Below are positions 21,007 through 32,555 of a stretch of DNA of 64,000 nt, in pieces. Made by a program: the position numbers and the translations under genes. This DNA is from Heritiera littoralis. Its lineage: Eukaryota > Streptophyta > Magnoliopsida > Malvales > Malvaceae. The stretch lies in NCBI GenBank assembly GCA_031772115.1, contig JAPDPK010000033.1:3844001-3908000 (forward strand), read 5' to 3'. Positions within the stretch are counted from its first letter, which is position 1. The number at the start of each line of letters is the position of its first letter. Under the pieces are notes generated by a model. That model saw only the letters and a program-made list of their open reading frames with translations, was not told where the DNA came from and ran no database searches.

Positions 21007-23292
21007 CCCTTGTAGAATCTATTTGGAGGACTATCTTAGTGAAGGAATAAAGAAAGGAAGATATGGGCTACTAAGTTAGCTAAGGTAAGGGAAGTATTTC
21101 AATGTTGTTATGCTACTTATTAGTGCTATGTCATGCTTATGCATTTTAATATATTTAAATATAAATAATTATATATATAAATGTATATATATATATATAT
21201 ACACACCTAGTTAAAAATAAATATACTTATAAATATTAAGTTAAATATATATAAATATGTTAACCATAGTCAATATATATGTCTGTACATATATAATATA
21301 TCTAGTTAAATTTAAATATAATTAATTCAAGTTGAATATATATATGTATTAAAATTTATATGGAAATATATGCCCCTAGATTGTGAGAAAAATGCATTGT
21401 GGGTGTTTGTTGTTATTTATTATCGCATAAGCTATGGATGGAAGTTAAGCTATAGTTGAATGAGATGGAATTTGTATACGTTTTGCATATTGTGTATTGA
21501 GAACTTTGGATGATAATGCAAGTTGAGTATGTTTGTACAAATAGGATATTGGGGGTAGTTATTATTATGTCGTTATAATGCCAAAATTTCGGTTGGAGGT
21601 TACCCTAGGCGTACTTCATAAGGGTTAGCCTATGTTGGTAGTATATGCTATTATCATCATGCACTTCAAAAATTAAACCTTATATTGAGATTCGCATATT
21701 TTACGAAAAGGTTATTTTACTGAAGTATCGAATCCTATTTATACGAGTCGAAGGGGTTTACTCTGACAGCTTTACTAAAGTGATTTCACATGTAGGGATT
21801 AAGTGTTAAATATTCCAAGCATGTTTAATCATTCTGATGTTTTAAAATGCATTGGTTTAAACGATACACATACTTTGGTGATACAATGGTGTTTTGAAAA
21901 GCTGTCTTTGTATGGATTTTGATACGTGAGATGTCTTCATGACATCGTGGAGATGCCTTCGTGGTATCGTGAGATGTCTTTGTGACATCGTGGAGATGCC
22001 TTCGTGGTATCGTGAGATGTCTTCGTGACATTGTGGAGATGCCTTCGTGGTATCGTGAGATGTCTTCGTGGTATCGTGAGATGTCTTCGTGACATCGTGG
22101 AGATGCCTTCGTGGTATTGTGAGATGTCTTCGTGACATCGTGGAGATGCCTCCGTGGTATCGTAGAGATGCCTTCGTGACATCGTGGAGATGCCTTCGTG
22201 ACATCGTGGAGATGCCTTCGTGGTATCGTGAGATGTCTTCGTGACATCATGGAGATGCCTTCGTGGTGTCGTTTATGTCGGCGTGGCCAATGGGTGCTTA
22301 TAAGAGAGAACCATTGTTGGCCACAATGAACGTTCTCATGTAAAAGTTTCATGGTTATATTACCATTTCTCGGTTACTTTACCGTATTATACGAAAACAT
22401 ACTATGTTTCTGAGATTTTGTATTTAAACTGTGGTATGGTTATATTTTCAACAAGTGAAATATGTACTTGAATATAGCTTACAGGATCTCGGTTTTACAT
22501 CTATTTTGAGTATTGCTTTTGCTCTAACTGATCTTGTACCATCGAGTACATTTTACACTGTACATATATTTTGGACCTCGATGTCCGATGTGAATTACGT
22601 GTTACGAATGATTTTGGTACATTGATTTTTATTAAGTACATTGTTTACCAATATCACTCGATTTTAACATGCATCTTCATGCACATAGTACAATAGGTGC
22701 TTAACACCACTTGGCATATATTCCTCTTACTGGGCTTTAACTCACCCCTTCTTTCTCCTCACAGATTACTTCAAGTAGACTCCGCGCGAGTGTGGTGCAC
22801 CGAGAGTTGTCTCGTTAAGCTGCAGAAAGTATATTTTTGGATCAAGGTATAACCCTTTTGTTCTTTTGTTTATATCCCAGACTAAATTCTTTTGTGTACA
22901 CAGTGTATAGGATTTGGGATGTAAGTACTAGGGAATATCGAGTCTGTAAACGAATTGTGCTATGTGATTAAGTTGTAATCTCGATATATATTGAATCAAT
23001 GGATATCAAGTGCTTTAGATGTTATTTTGATATTGAAATTCCCACAGGTTGATATGATAATGTATTTAGTATGAGGATGGATAATAGCCCAAAGTAGGAA
23101 TGGAGTTTTTCAATTTCGTTTTTTTTTTGCATGCATTACAAGAAGACTTTAATGGGATCTTAGACAACTAGTCTTAAACAATTAAACGAGTAGAATTCTA
23201 CTTGTTAGGTTTTAGTTACACTGAGCGAGTAACAAACATAGTAAGTAAAGGAAAAAGTTAGCCCGAAAATTCTAGCTTCCGAGGGCGTTACA
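21007..23292 (+). mobile_element. Partial LTR of a third, diverged member of the long-LTR group
   Basis: It keeps the layout of the other long LTRs although the sequence differs: a donor-like CTAAG|GTAAGGG near 21085, an array of short tandem repeats (21924-22271), an acceptor-like CTCCTCACAG near 22765, a second exon-like block ending AAG|GTATAAC near 22850, and a terminal GGCGTTACA at 23284-23292. Immediately afterwards the receptor-kinase remnant begins, so the LTR end is set by its target. The 5' end and target duplication were not found. Confidence 0.5.
21924..22271. repeat. 22/44-bp minisatellite (GAGATGTCTTCGTGACATCG type)
   Basis: Alternating 21-22-bp units, GAGATGTCTTCGTGACATCG and GAGATGCCTTCGTGGTATCG, with TG between, repeated more than a dozen times. 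TGTCTTCGTGACA is itself a near-palindrome. Three overlapping minus-strand frames of 81-175 codons across it come from the repeat length being nearly a multiple of three and are not genes. Confidence 0.88.
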
Positions 23293-23740
23293 GGATACCT
23301 AGATCCTGAGCACTACAAGCTTCAAAATTTGACAGAAAATTGGATGTGCATTCATTGGGAGTGGTGCTGTTGGAAGTGATTTTAGGAAGGCAAGCCATGA
23401 ATCCAAAGGCTACAGGAGACAACGAGGAGATTGATGCTACTGATGCTAATCACCACGAAAGCTTTGTTCAGTGGGCATTCGCTTACCTTGAGAAGGGTAA
23501 GGTTAATCAACCCATGGATGAACATTTAAAAGGAAAGTTAGTGTCAGCATCTCTTACAAAGTTTATCAGATCAAGCGGTGAATCAACCATCCATGATCGA
23601 GGTGCTTAGCAGCCTAGAGTTTGCGTAGTAGCTGCAATTTTAGGGGCTTGAAAACTCAAATAGATCAGATAAGGACATGGTTTTTAACAGCAGCTCAAAT
23701 TTGAAGCTCGGACTACAGTTCTTTGGTGAAGGCCAGTGAA
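23293..23740 (+). pseudogene. Receptor-like kinase C-terminal fragment (CrRLK1L/FERONIA-like)
   Basis: The fragment starts at the kinase activation-segment end (GYLDPEHYKLQNLTE), shifts frame by one base, and continues KLDVHSLGVVLLEVILGRQA (kinase subdomain IX/X), then SFVQWAFAYLEKGKVNQPMD and HLKGKLVSASLTKF. Another frame change leads to DQAVNQPSMIEVLSSLEFA and a tail (LENSNRSDKDMVF). These match the C-terminal lobe of Catharanthus roseus RLK1-like kinases. Everything upstream of GYLDPE is missing, cut off by the LTR that ends at 23292. Inactive. Confidence 0.78.
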
Positions 23741-23849
23741 AGTCATTGACCATTAAGTGTTAAAAAAACACATTAAAGATTTTAAATTTACATATATAAT
23801 ACAATCATATCATAACACAATTACAAATGCACAATTAACAAGAAAAACA

Positions 23850-24040
23850 ATTTAGCTATGGCAGGTGTTGTGCTACTTGCATGTGTTGTTCTGCCAACAA
23901 GTTCAGGTACTTCAAGCAAAAGGAAAACTATTAAAGCTCCGAGAGGAGATTATCGGATATACAGGGACAACTTTGATGATGATCCTGCAAGCTTTTTTGA
24001 TGACTCGCGCAAATGGGGTTTAGCTGATGGCAAGTCTTAA
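23850..24040 (+). pseudogene. Small plant gene family, copy 1 (5' exon lost, copia in 3' UTR)
   Basis: The frame LAMAGVVLLACVV, KRKTIKAPRGDYRIYRDNFD, DDPASFFDDSRKWG matches exon 2 of the intact copies at 33237-33504 and 53288-53531. The first exon and the GSEMATAG region are absent; there is only an internal Met at 23858. The normal stop has been lost (CGCAAATGGGGTTTA where copy 2 has CGCAAGAAGGGTTGA) and the frame runs on to TAA at 24038-24040. The 3' UTR stops at GAGATTGGAAC (24051), where a copia element is inserted, and resumes at 32556 with sequence that matches the copy 3 3' UTR (CTGTTTATTTAGCTATGTCA). Confidence 0.8.
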
Positions 24041-24051
24041 GAGATTGGAAC

Positions 24052-24428
24052 TGTTAACGTAATATTACAATTAATGTTACAATCAATTGTAATATTACAA
24101 TTGACTTAGATTAATTGATTACAGTTGACTAATTGATTACGATAATGTAAACGTAATATTACAATTAATGTTACAATCAATTGTAATATTATAGTTACCT
24201 TAGACTAATTGATTATAGTTGACTAATTGATTATAGTTGACTAATTGATTATAGTTGATTTTAGGACTTAATTACGATTTTATTTCCTGATTGTATTTCC
24301 TTTATTGTCATGTTCTATTGCCTATATAAAGGCCTTCAACCTTCTTGTAATATATTATCAGAAATACAATTCCTTCTTTCCTTCTTTCTTTTCTTTATCT
24401 CTTTCTTTTATAATCTCTTTTTTTTTCA
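24052..24428 (+). repeat. Copia 5' LTR (377 bp)
   Basis: Begins TGTTAACGTAATATTACAAT and ends TTTTTTTTCA directly before the primer site. Contains short internal repeats (TAATTGATTATAGTTGAC) and a TATA-like CCTATATAAAGGCC at 24321-24334, likely the promoter. One more copy of the 18-bp internal repeat than in the 3' LTR accounts for most of the length difference. Confidence 0.95.
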
Positions 24429-24440
24429 TGGTATCAGAGC
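24429..24440 (+). promoter_or_regulatory. Copia primer binding site
   Basis: TGGTATCAGAGC directly abutting the LTR end, complementary to initiator tRNA-Met. Confidence 0.95.
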
Positions 24441-24525
24441 AAATTTTTTGTTCATCCCGAAGGTGAATCATCTTGGGATAACTCGTTTCTTTCCATTTTT
24501 TTTAAAACCCAATCATTTAGAAAAG

Positions 24526-27500
24526 ATGATAAGTACTTAAAGAGAAACCGCGCAACCAATCTCAGTCATTCTTGATGGGCATAACTACAATCGATGGGCT
24601 TCAGCTATGCGCAGTTATTTAAAGGGGATGAAACTATGGCTTGTTATCACTGGAGAACGTAAGGCACCAGTCAAACAAATATAAGAATCTGATGAGAAGT
24701 ACGCAGATCGACTTGAAGAATGGGAAAGTAAGAACCATCGGATCCTTACATGGTTCACTAACACTATTGTTCCCTCCATCAATGTACATTTTGGACGCTT
24801 TGATCTTGCTAAGGAAGCTTGGGATTTCATTGCAACACGGTACAGTTCTACTACTCTTTCTCATCAATACCATCTTATGATCACTTTGTCTCATCTTCGC
24901 CAAGAATCAGGTCAGTCAATTGATAAATTTCATTCCAAAATGCAACATTTATGGGATATGCTTGAGAATTCTAAGCCAGAATTCAAAAATGATCGAGATA
25001 TTTTTATTGATTATCGGAATCAACTTCGACTTATTCAATTTCTCATGGCTCTTCGAGATGATTTTGAGAATACCAGGTCTTCACTTTTGCGTCGACACCC
25101 TCTACCGACCATGGATAATGCACTTACAGAGTTGATTTCTAAAGAAACTCGGTTAGCTATGACTCGAACTCATCAAACAGACACTGTTGTTGCTGCAACT
25201 CCTAAACAACGCACTCCGCCTTGTTTTCGATGTGGACGAAGCAATCATCTTGTTGCCCATTGTAAAGCAATATTTCATTCTAATGGAGCACGGATTTCTG
25301 ACTCCAAATCTTCTTCGCCAATGCCTTGTTCGCGATGTGGTAAGACTAATCATCCTGTTGAAAAATGCAAGGCTACATTTCATGCCAATGGAGCACGTCT
25401 TGATGGTTCTCCAAGCACCAAGGCTGCTGCAGCAACCAACACTGAATCTATTACCTCTGAATCTTCTTCTAACAAATTTACAATCTCGACTGATGACCTT
25501 CAGGCTCTGATCAATCAAGTAATGTCTCAAAATCACACTACTGCCATGTCTGCTGCTACATCAGGTAACACTTGGTTGTTAGATACTGCTTGTGGAAACC
25601 ATATGACTGCTGATCCTTCTTTATTTAAGAATACAATGCCTATTTCTAATAATTCCATCATTACAACTGATAATGGTTCCACCTTGAAAGCCACCTACAT
25701 TGGTAATGTTGAAACTTCCACTCTTTGTATACCTAATACTTATCTTGTTCCTAACCTTGCCTTTAACTTGCTTTCTGTTGGCCAACTTTGTGATCTCGGT
25801 CTTGACTTACATTTTTCAAAACAATATGGTTGTATTGTGCAGGATCCTTGAACAGGTCAGAAAGTTGGGACAGGGCGTAAGGTTGGAACACTATTTGAAC
25901 TTGAAAGCCTGAAAGTTCCACAAAACTTGATCACCGCTACTACATCTCAAACACCTATTCCAGCTTCTTTAGAGTTATGGCACTCTAGGTTAGGTCATGC
26001 ATCTATTTCTCGAATAAAATCACTATCTTCTACTGCTGTTTTAGGTAAAGTTTCTCAAGACATTTTTGATTGTTTATCTTGTCAACTTGGAAAACAAAGT
26101 GCATTACCATTCAATAAAAGTGAATCTTCTTCTTCTTCACCATTTGATTTAGTCCATTCTGACATTTAGGGTCCAGCTCCAACATCAACTATGGGAGGTT
26201 CATGTTATTTTGTTATTTTTATTGATGACTTTTCACGATATACTTGGATTTATTTATTCAAACAACGATTTGAACTCTTGTCAATTTTCAATGAATTCAA
26301 TAATATGATACAAACTCAGTTTTCTCGCAAGATAAAAGTTTTTAGGTCTGACAATGCTGGTGAATATACATCAATTGAGTTCGGTAAATTGTTAAAAAAT
26401 GATGGAACTCTTTCTCATCGATCTTGTGCACACACTTCACAACAAAATGGTAGAGCTGAAAGGAAACACCGTCATATACTAGACACTGTTCGTGCCCTTC
26501 TTGTTTCATCCTCTCTTCCTGAACAATTCTGGGGTGAAGCTGCTCTTATTGCTGTTTACACTATCAACAGAGTTCCTACACCAGTGCTAGGCATGCGAAC
26601 TCCTTTTGAGTGTCTATACAATAAGACCCCTGACTATCATTCTCTTAAAGTTTTTGGATGTGCTTGTTTTGTTCTACTTCCTGATCATGAAAGAACTAAA
26701 CTTAAACATTGAGCTCGTTTATGTTGTTTTCTAGGATACGATATAGAACATAAAGGCTATAAGTGTTATGATCCAATTTTTAAGCGTCTTCGTGTCTCGC
26801 GTCATGTGGTCTTTTGGGAGCATAAGCCATTTACTAGTGTTTCTACATTGCCATCCCAATCTTCTTCTCCACAAGTTTTCACAGACCTATCTTTTGATAT
26901 TTCACCAGCTGACGAGAATCTTGCAGGTATTTTTAGCTCAAACAGTGACCAATCTTCCTTGTCTCCCTCAACTTTTGATTTGATCGAGGCTCCTGTTGAT
27001 ACATCCGTGCCTTCCTCATATGTACCTCCTCCTCTTCGTCGCTCCACTAGAGTAAGGTAACCAAATACTCAACTTCGTGATTTGCATTGTTATTATGCCT
27101 TAGCCACATTACATGAACCTCATAATTTTCGTGAGGCAACTTCTAATCCTATGTGGCAGCAAGCAATGGCAGAAGAGTTACAAGCTCTTGAGAAAACACA
27201 TACTTGGGACATTATTGATCGACAACCTGATAAGTCAGTCATTGATTGTAAGTGGGTTTATAAGATCAAGACTCGGTCTGATGGCTCAGTGGAACGTTAC
27301 AAAGCACGCCTTGTTGCTCGGGGATTTACTCAAGAATATGGCATTGATTATGAAGAGACTTTTGCTCCAGTCGCTCGTCTCACATCTGTTCTCTCCCTCT
27401 TAGCTGTTGCTACATCTAGAAAATGGCCAACATATCAAATGGATGTTAAGAATGCATTTCTAAATGGTGATCTTATTAAGGAAGTTTACATGAAGCCACC

Positions 27501-28605
27501 TCCTGGTTCTTCTGTACCGTCTAACAAGGTTTGTCGTCTTCGATGAGCATTGTATGGTCTTAAGCAAGCCCCTAGAGCTTGGTTTTCAAAATTTAGTACC
27601 ACTATTGCTCAGTTGGGTTTTACATCCAGTGCCTATGATTCTGCTCTTTTTACTCGGAAAACTAGCCAAGGTACCACCCTTCTTTTACTTTATGTGGATG
27701 ACATGATTATTACAGGTGATGATAGTGATGGTATTCGAGATCTCAAGACTTTTCTCCATTCCCAGTTTGAGATGAAGGATCTTGGTTCTTTGAGTTACTT
27801 TTTGGGTATTGAGGTTACTTCTGATTCTACGGGCTTACACTTATCGCAAACAAAGTATGCTTCAGATCTTATTGCCAAAGCAGGATTGACAGATATTAAG
27901 ATTTCCTCTTCACCACTAGAACAGAACATCAAGCTTTCTCCTTCTGATGGTAGTCTTCTCCCATACCCGACTTTGTATCGTACTTTGGTGGGTAGTCTTG
28001 TTTATTTGACGGTTACTCGCCCAGATATTACTTATGCTGTTCACTTGGTTAGTCAGTTTCTTTCAGTTCCACATTCTACTCATTTTGCTGCTGTTCTTCG
28101 TATCCTGAGATATGTAAAGGGTACTATGTTTCATGGACTGCATTTTTCTTCTAGCTCATCATTGGATTTGCAATGTTATTGTGATGCTGATTGGGCAGGG
28201 GATCCTACTGATCGTCGTTCTACCACTGGTTATTGTTTCTTTCTTGGTTCGTCACTTATCTCTTGGCGTAGTAAGAAACAAACTGTTGTCTCTCGCTCCA
28301 GTACTGAGGCTGAGTATCGAGCTCTTGCAGATGCAACATCTGAACTCCTATGGTTACGATGGCTTCTTCAAGACATGGGTGTTTCTCATCGTTTTGGTAC
28401 TCCAATCCATTGTGATAATCAAAGTGCTATTCAAATAGCTCATAATGATGTCTTTCATGAGCGCACTAAACATATCGAGATTGATTGTCACTTTGTTCGT
28501 CATCATTTGCTCAGCCAAACTCTACGGCTTGTTCCTGTCACTACTGCAGATCAGAAAGCAGATATCTTCACCAAAGCACATCTACCTGGACAATTTCTTG
28601 CATAA
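24526..28605 (+). pseudogene. Copia gag-pol polyprotein, single frame broken by nonsense codons only
   Basis: One frame runs from ATG 24526 to TAA 28603-28605. Gag includes two CCHC zinc knuckles (CFRCGRSNHLVAHC at 25222 and CSRCGKTNHPVEKC at 25327). The protease motif is the unusual LDTACGNHM (25579). Integrase has its HHCC part (WHSRLGH ... CLSC, 25978-26080) and core D, D, E at HSDI, RSDNAGEY and GRAERKH. RT has QMDVKNAFLNGDL and YVDDM (27691). RNase H has DADWAG, SSTEAEYRAL and HCDNQSAIQIA. In-frame stops lie at 24538, 24682, 25849, 26167, 26710, 27058 and 27544. No frameshift is needed anywhere, so decay is by point mutation. Confidence 0.95.
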
Positions 28606-28645
28606 GTTTCCAAACTCAAGTTGGCTTCCACATTATCACCTTGAG

Positions 28646-28657
28646 TTTGCGGGGGGA
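28646..28657 (+). promoter_or_regulatory. Copia polypurine tract
   Basis: TTTGCGGGGGGA immediately before the 3' LTR start, the expected plus-strand primer. Confidence 0.85.
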
Positions 28658-28948
28658 TGTTAACGTAATATTACAATTAATGTTACAATCAATTGTAATA
28701 TTACAGTTGATTTAGATTAATTGATTACAGTTGACTAATTAATTACGATAATGTAAACGTAATATTACAATTAATGTTACAATCAATTGTAATATTATAG
28801 TTACCTTAGACTAATTGATTATAGTTGACTAATTGATTATGATTGATTTTAGGACTTAATTACGATTTTATTTTCTGATTGTATTTCCTTTATTGTCATA
28901 TTCTATTACCTATATAAAGGCCTTCAACCTTCTTGTAATACATTATCA

Positions 28949-31816
28949 CACTACAAGAAAAATGATTTTCAGCGACGGAAATTTAGCGACGGAATTTTTC
29001 CGTCGCTGATAATTAGTATTAGCGACGGATTAGCGACGGATTAGCGACGGAATTTATAATGAATTTAGCGACGGAATTAGCGACGGATTAGCGACAGAAA
29101 TTTGTCGGTAATTAGCGACGGAATGTTTTCCGTCGCCAATTCTGTCGCTAATTATGGCGGGATATACTGTTTAATTGCGCCAAATTATTAGCGACGGAAT
29201 TAGCGACGGAATTATCCGTCGCTAAACCCAAAACATAGGTGGAATTTAGCGACGGAATTTTTCCGTCGCTAATTCCGTAGCTAATGGGCTTTAGCTACGG
29301 AATTAGCGACGGAAAAATTCCGTCGCTAAGTTCCCACATGATTTTCGGTGGAAAAATTAATGGGAATTTAGCGACGGAAAAATTCCGTCGCTAAATTCCC
29401 ATTAATTTTTCCACCGAAAAAACATGGGTGAACTTAGCGACGGAATTTTTCCGTCGCTAATTCCGTAGCTAATGAGCTTTAGCTACGGAATTAGCGACGG
29501 AATTTTTCCGTCGCTAAATTCCCATTAATTTTTCCACCGAAAATCATGTGGGAACTTAGCGACGGAATTTTTCCGTCGCTAATTCCGTAGCTAAAGCCCA
29601 TTAGCTACGGAATTAGCGACGGAAAAATTCCGTCGCTAAGTTCACCCATGTTTTTTCGGTGGAAAAATTAATGGGAATTTAGCGACGGAAAAATTCCGTC
29701 GCTAAATTCCCATTAATTTTTCCACCGAAAAAACATGGGTGAACTTAGCGACGGAATTTTTCCGTCGCTAATTCCGTAGCTAATGGGCTTTAGCTACGGA
29801 ATTAGCGACGGAAAAATTCCGTCGCTAAGTTAATCATGTGGGAATTTAGCGACGGAATTTTTCCGTCGCTAATTCCGTAGCTAAATCCCATTAGCTACGG
29901 AATTAGCGACGGAAAAATTCCGTCGCTAAGTTCCATGAACATTTCAGACCGAAGAATCATGTGGGAATTTAGCGACGGAATTTTTCCGTCGCTAATTCCG
30001 TAGCTAAAGCCCATTAGCTACGGAATTAGCGACGGAAAAATTCCGTCGCTAAGTTCACCCATGTTTTTTCGGTGGAAAAATTAATGGGAATTTAGCGACG
30101 GAAAAATTCCGTCGCTAATTCCGTAGCTAAAGCTCATTAGCTACGGAATTAGCGACGGAAAAATTCCGTCGCTAAATTCCCATTAATTTTTCCACCGAAA
30201 AAACATGGGTGAACTTAGCGACGGAATTTTTCCGTCGCTAATTCCGTAGCTAATGGGCTTTAGCTACGGAATTAGCGACGGAAAAATTCCGTCGCTAAGT
30301 TAATCATGTGGGAATTTAGCGACGGAATTTTTCCGTCGCTAATTCCGTAGCTAAATCCCATTAGCTACGGAATTAGCGACGGAAAAATTCCGTCGCTAAG
30401 TTCCATGAACATTTCAGACCGAAGAATCATGTGGGAATTTAGCGACGGAATTTTTCCGTCGCTAATTCCGTAGCTAATGGGCTTTAGCTACGGAATTAGC
30501 GACGGAAAAATTCCGTCGCTAAATTCCCATTAATTTTTCCACCGAAAAAACATGGGTGAACTTAGCGACGGAATTTTTCCGTCGCTAATTCCGTAGCTAA
30601 TGGGCTTTAGCTACGGAATTAGCGACGGAAAAATTCCGTCGCTAAATTCCCATTAATTTTTCCACCGAAAATCATGTGGGAACTTAGGGACGGAATTTTT
30701 CCGTCGCTAATTCCGTAGCTAAAGCCCATTAGCTACGGAATTAGCGACGGAAAAATTCCGTCGCTAAGTTCACCCATGTTTTTTCGGTGGAAAAATTAAT
30801 GGGAATTTAGCGACGGAATTTTTCCGTCGCTAATTCCGTAGCTAATGGGCTTTAGCTACGGAATTAGCGACGGAAAAATTCCGTCGCTAATTTCTTCATA
30901 TATTTTTCACGGTGTAAGTGGAAAAATATGAAGAGAAATTAGCGACGGAATTTTTCCGTCGCTAATTCCGTCGCTAATTCCCTTTAGCGACGGAATTAGC
31001 GACGGAAAAATTCCGTCGCTAATTTCTCCTCATATTTTTCCACTTACACCGTGAAAAATATATGAAGAAATTAGCGACGGATTTTTTCCGTCGCTAATTC
31101 CGTCGCTAAATGGCATTAGCGACGGAATTAGCGACGGAAAAATTCCGTCGCTGATGCCTTAAATAAAAAAAAATAAATAAATAAATTTCTTTCATTAAGC
31201 ATCAGCGACGGATTTTTTCCGTCGCTAATTCCGTCGCCAAAAAGCAACAGCAACGGAATTAGCTACGGAAAAAATCCGTCGCTGATGCCTTAAATTCGAA
31301 AAAAATAAAAAATTGTTTTTGAATTTTTCCCGCCTAAGCTTCAGCGGGAAATATTTTGACATAGCATTAGCGACGGAATTTCCGTCGCTAATCCGTCGGT
31401 AATTCCGTCGGTAATTCCTCTATATGCGCGCCAAAGACTCTATATATTCTCATATTCTCTGTTTTCTCTCCTCTTCACTCCTCTCTATCTTCTTTTTTGT
31501 TCATCTTCTCGTTTTTTTCTTTGTTTTTCTTCTTTATCCCTCTTTCCTTTTACTTTTTTCCTTTTTTTTTTGTAAATTTACTATATTTTTCTTTTATATT
31601 TATGTTGTTAATTTTTTTATATGATAAACTTTAATACTTATATTTTTGTTTTTTGTTTTTTATTTACAGATGATGCTGATGATACGATGAGGTGCTAGTG
31701 GTAGTGGTGATACTGATGTTGAAGATAATGTATTTTTGTTTTTTTTAGTTAATTTATTTTAAGATAATGTTTATGGATTTAAGTATAAATATTAGGTTTA
31801 TTTTAAATGTTTCTCT

Positions 31817-31862
<46 letters not shown>

Positions 31863-32485
31863 AATATAACTATAAATAATTAATTTTAGAACATTTTTTT
31901 TGACAAAATTCATAGAAATTAGCAACAAAATCTGTTAAATAAGTGAAAAAATTCATCAAATTAGCGACGGAATTCATAACATTAGCGACGGAATTTCCGT
32001 CACTGATGCTCTTTAGTGACAGAATATTTATTGAATTAACAAAAATAACAAACTATCAGCGACGGAATTAGCGACGGAAATTCTGTCACTGATGCCTTTT
32101 AGCGACGGATTTTTTTATAAAATAAAATAATAATAAAACTATCAGCGACGGAAATTTCCGTCGCTGATGCCTTTTAGCGACGGATTTTCATGTAAATTAA
32201 AAAACGAAATTATGTTTTTAGCGACGGAATTTTCCGTCACTAATGACATAAAATCCGTCGCTGATGTAAAAAAATTCCGTCGCTAATTAGCGACGGAATT
32301 ACCGACGGAAATGAAGTTTTAGCGACGGAGTGAGCATCAGCGACATCGATTTTTCCAACAGAAAAATTTCCGTCGGTAATCCGTAGGTAATCCGTCGCTG
32401 AAGACCATCAACGACGGAATTTAACTATCAGCGACGGAATTTTCCGTCGCTAATTCCGTCGCTGAAAGTTCATTTTTTTGTAGTG
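28949..32485 (+). mobile_element. Non-autonomous CACTA element (3,537 bp)
   Basis: Begins CACTACAAGAAAAATGATTT and ends (reverse complement) CACTACAAAAAAATGAACTT, with target duplication TCA at 28946-28948 and 32486-32488. No transposase is encoded. Most of the element is an array of AGCGACGGAA palindromes (28970-31400). A short central part (31400-31870) looks like a transcription-unit leftover: a long pyrimidine tract, an acceptor-like TTTACAG at 31664-31670, a short GATGATGCTGATGATACGATG segment and a (CT)n tract (31821-31853). The right 600 bp matches the end of the CACTA element at 1-2435. It is therefore a deletion derivative of that family. Confidence 0.96.
28970..31400. repeat. Dense hairpin array of AGCGACGGAA / TTCCGTCGCT
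   Basis: Higher-order units combine an inner palindrome (AGCGACGGAATTTTTCCGTC with GCTAA) with a second palindrome (TTCCGTAGCTAA ... TTAGCTACGGAA) and spacers such as CATGGGTGAAC, ATTAATTTTTCCACCG and ATCATGTGGGAA. These units repeat and invert many times between 29230 and 30900. Outer parts (30890-31300) use other spacers. Almost every stretch has an inverted partner within 100 bp, so the transcript or single strand could fold into long stems. Confidence 0.93.
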
Positions 32486-32555
32486 TCAGAAATACAATTT
32501 CTTCTTTCATTCTTTCTTTTTTTTATTTCTTTCTTTTATAATCTCTCTCTTTTCA

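Larger units (their letters stand above)
24052..32555 (+). mobile_element. Ty1/copia retrotransposon with a CACTA element nested in its 3' LTR
   Basis: The 5' LTR is 24052-24428, the primer site 24429-24440, gag-pol 24526-28605, the polypurine tract TTTGCGGGGGGA 28646-28657 and the 3' LTR 28658-32555. A 5-bp target duplication GGAAC lies at 24047-24051 and 32556-32560. Removing the CACTA insert (28949-32485) and one TCA leaves an element of 4,964 bp, normal for copia. The domain order protease-integrase-RT-RNase H fixes the superfamily. Confidence 0.96.
28658..32555 (+). repeat. Copia 3' LTR, split by the CACTA insertion
   Basis: LTR sequence occupies 28658-28948 and 32489-32555 (358 bp in total). 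It breaks inside CATTATCA, and the same site is uninterrupted in the 5' LTR (TATTATCAGAAATACAATTC near 24353). Ends TCTCTTTTCA, followed by the target duplication GGAAC. Confidence 0.95.

Noticed and set aside
21825..22352. A 175-codon minus-strand frame of MSRRHLTIPRRHLHDV-type repeats
   Set aside because: It is the translation of the 22-bp minisatellite. Three overlapping frames are open for the same reason.
24641..24903. Alternative frames within copia gag on both strands
   Set aside because: Shadows of the gag frame; the true frame is identified by zinc knuckles and continuity.
31424..31624. 66-codon Phe/Ser/Leu frame
   Set aside because: Pyrimidine-tract artefact inside the non-autonomous CACTA element.
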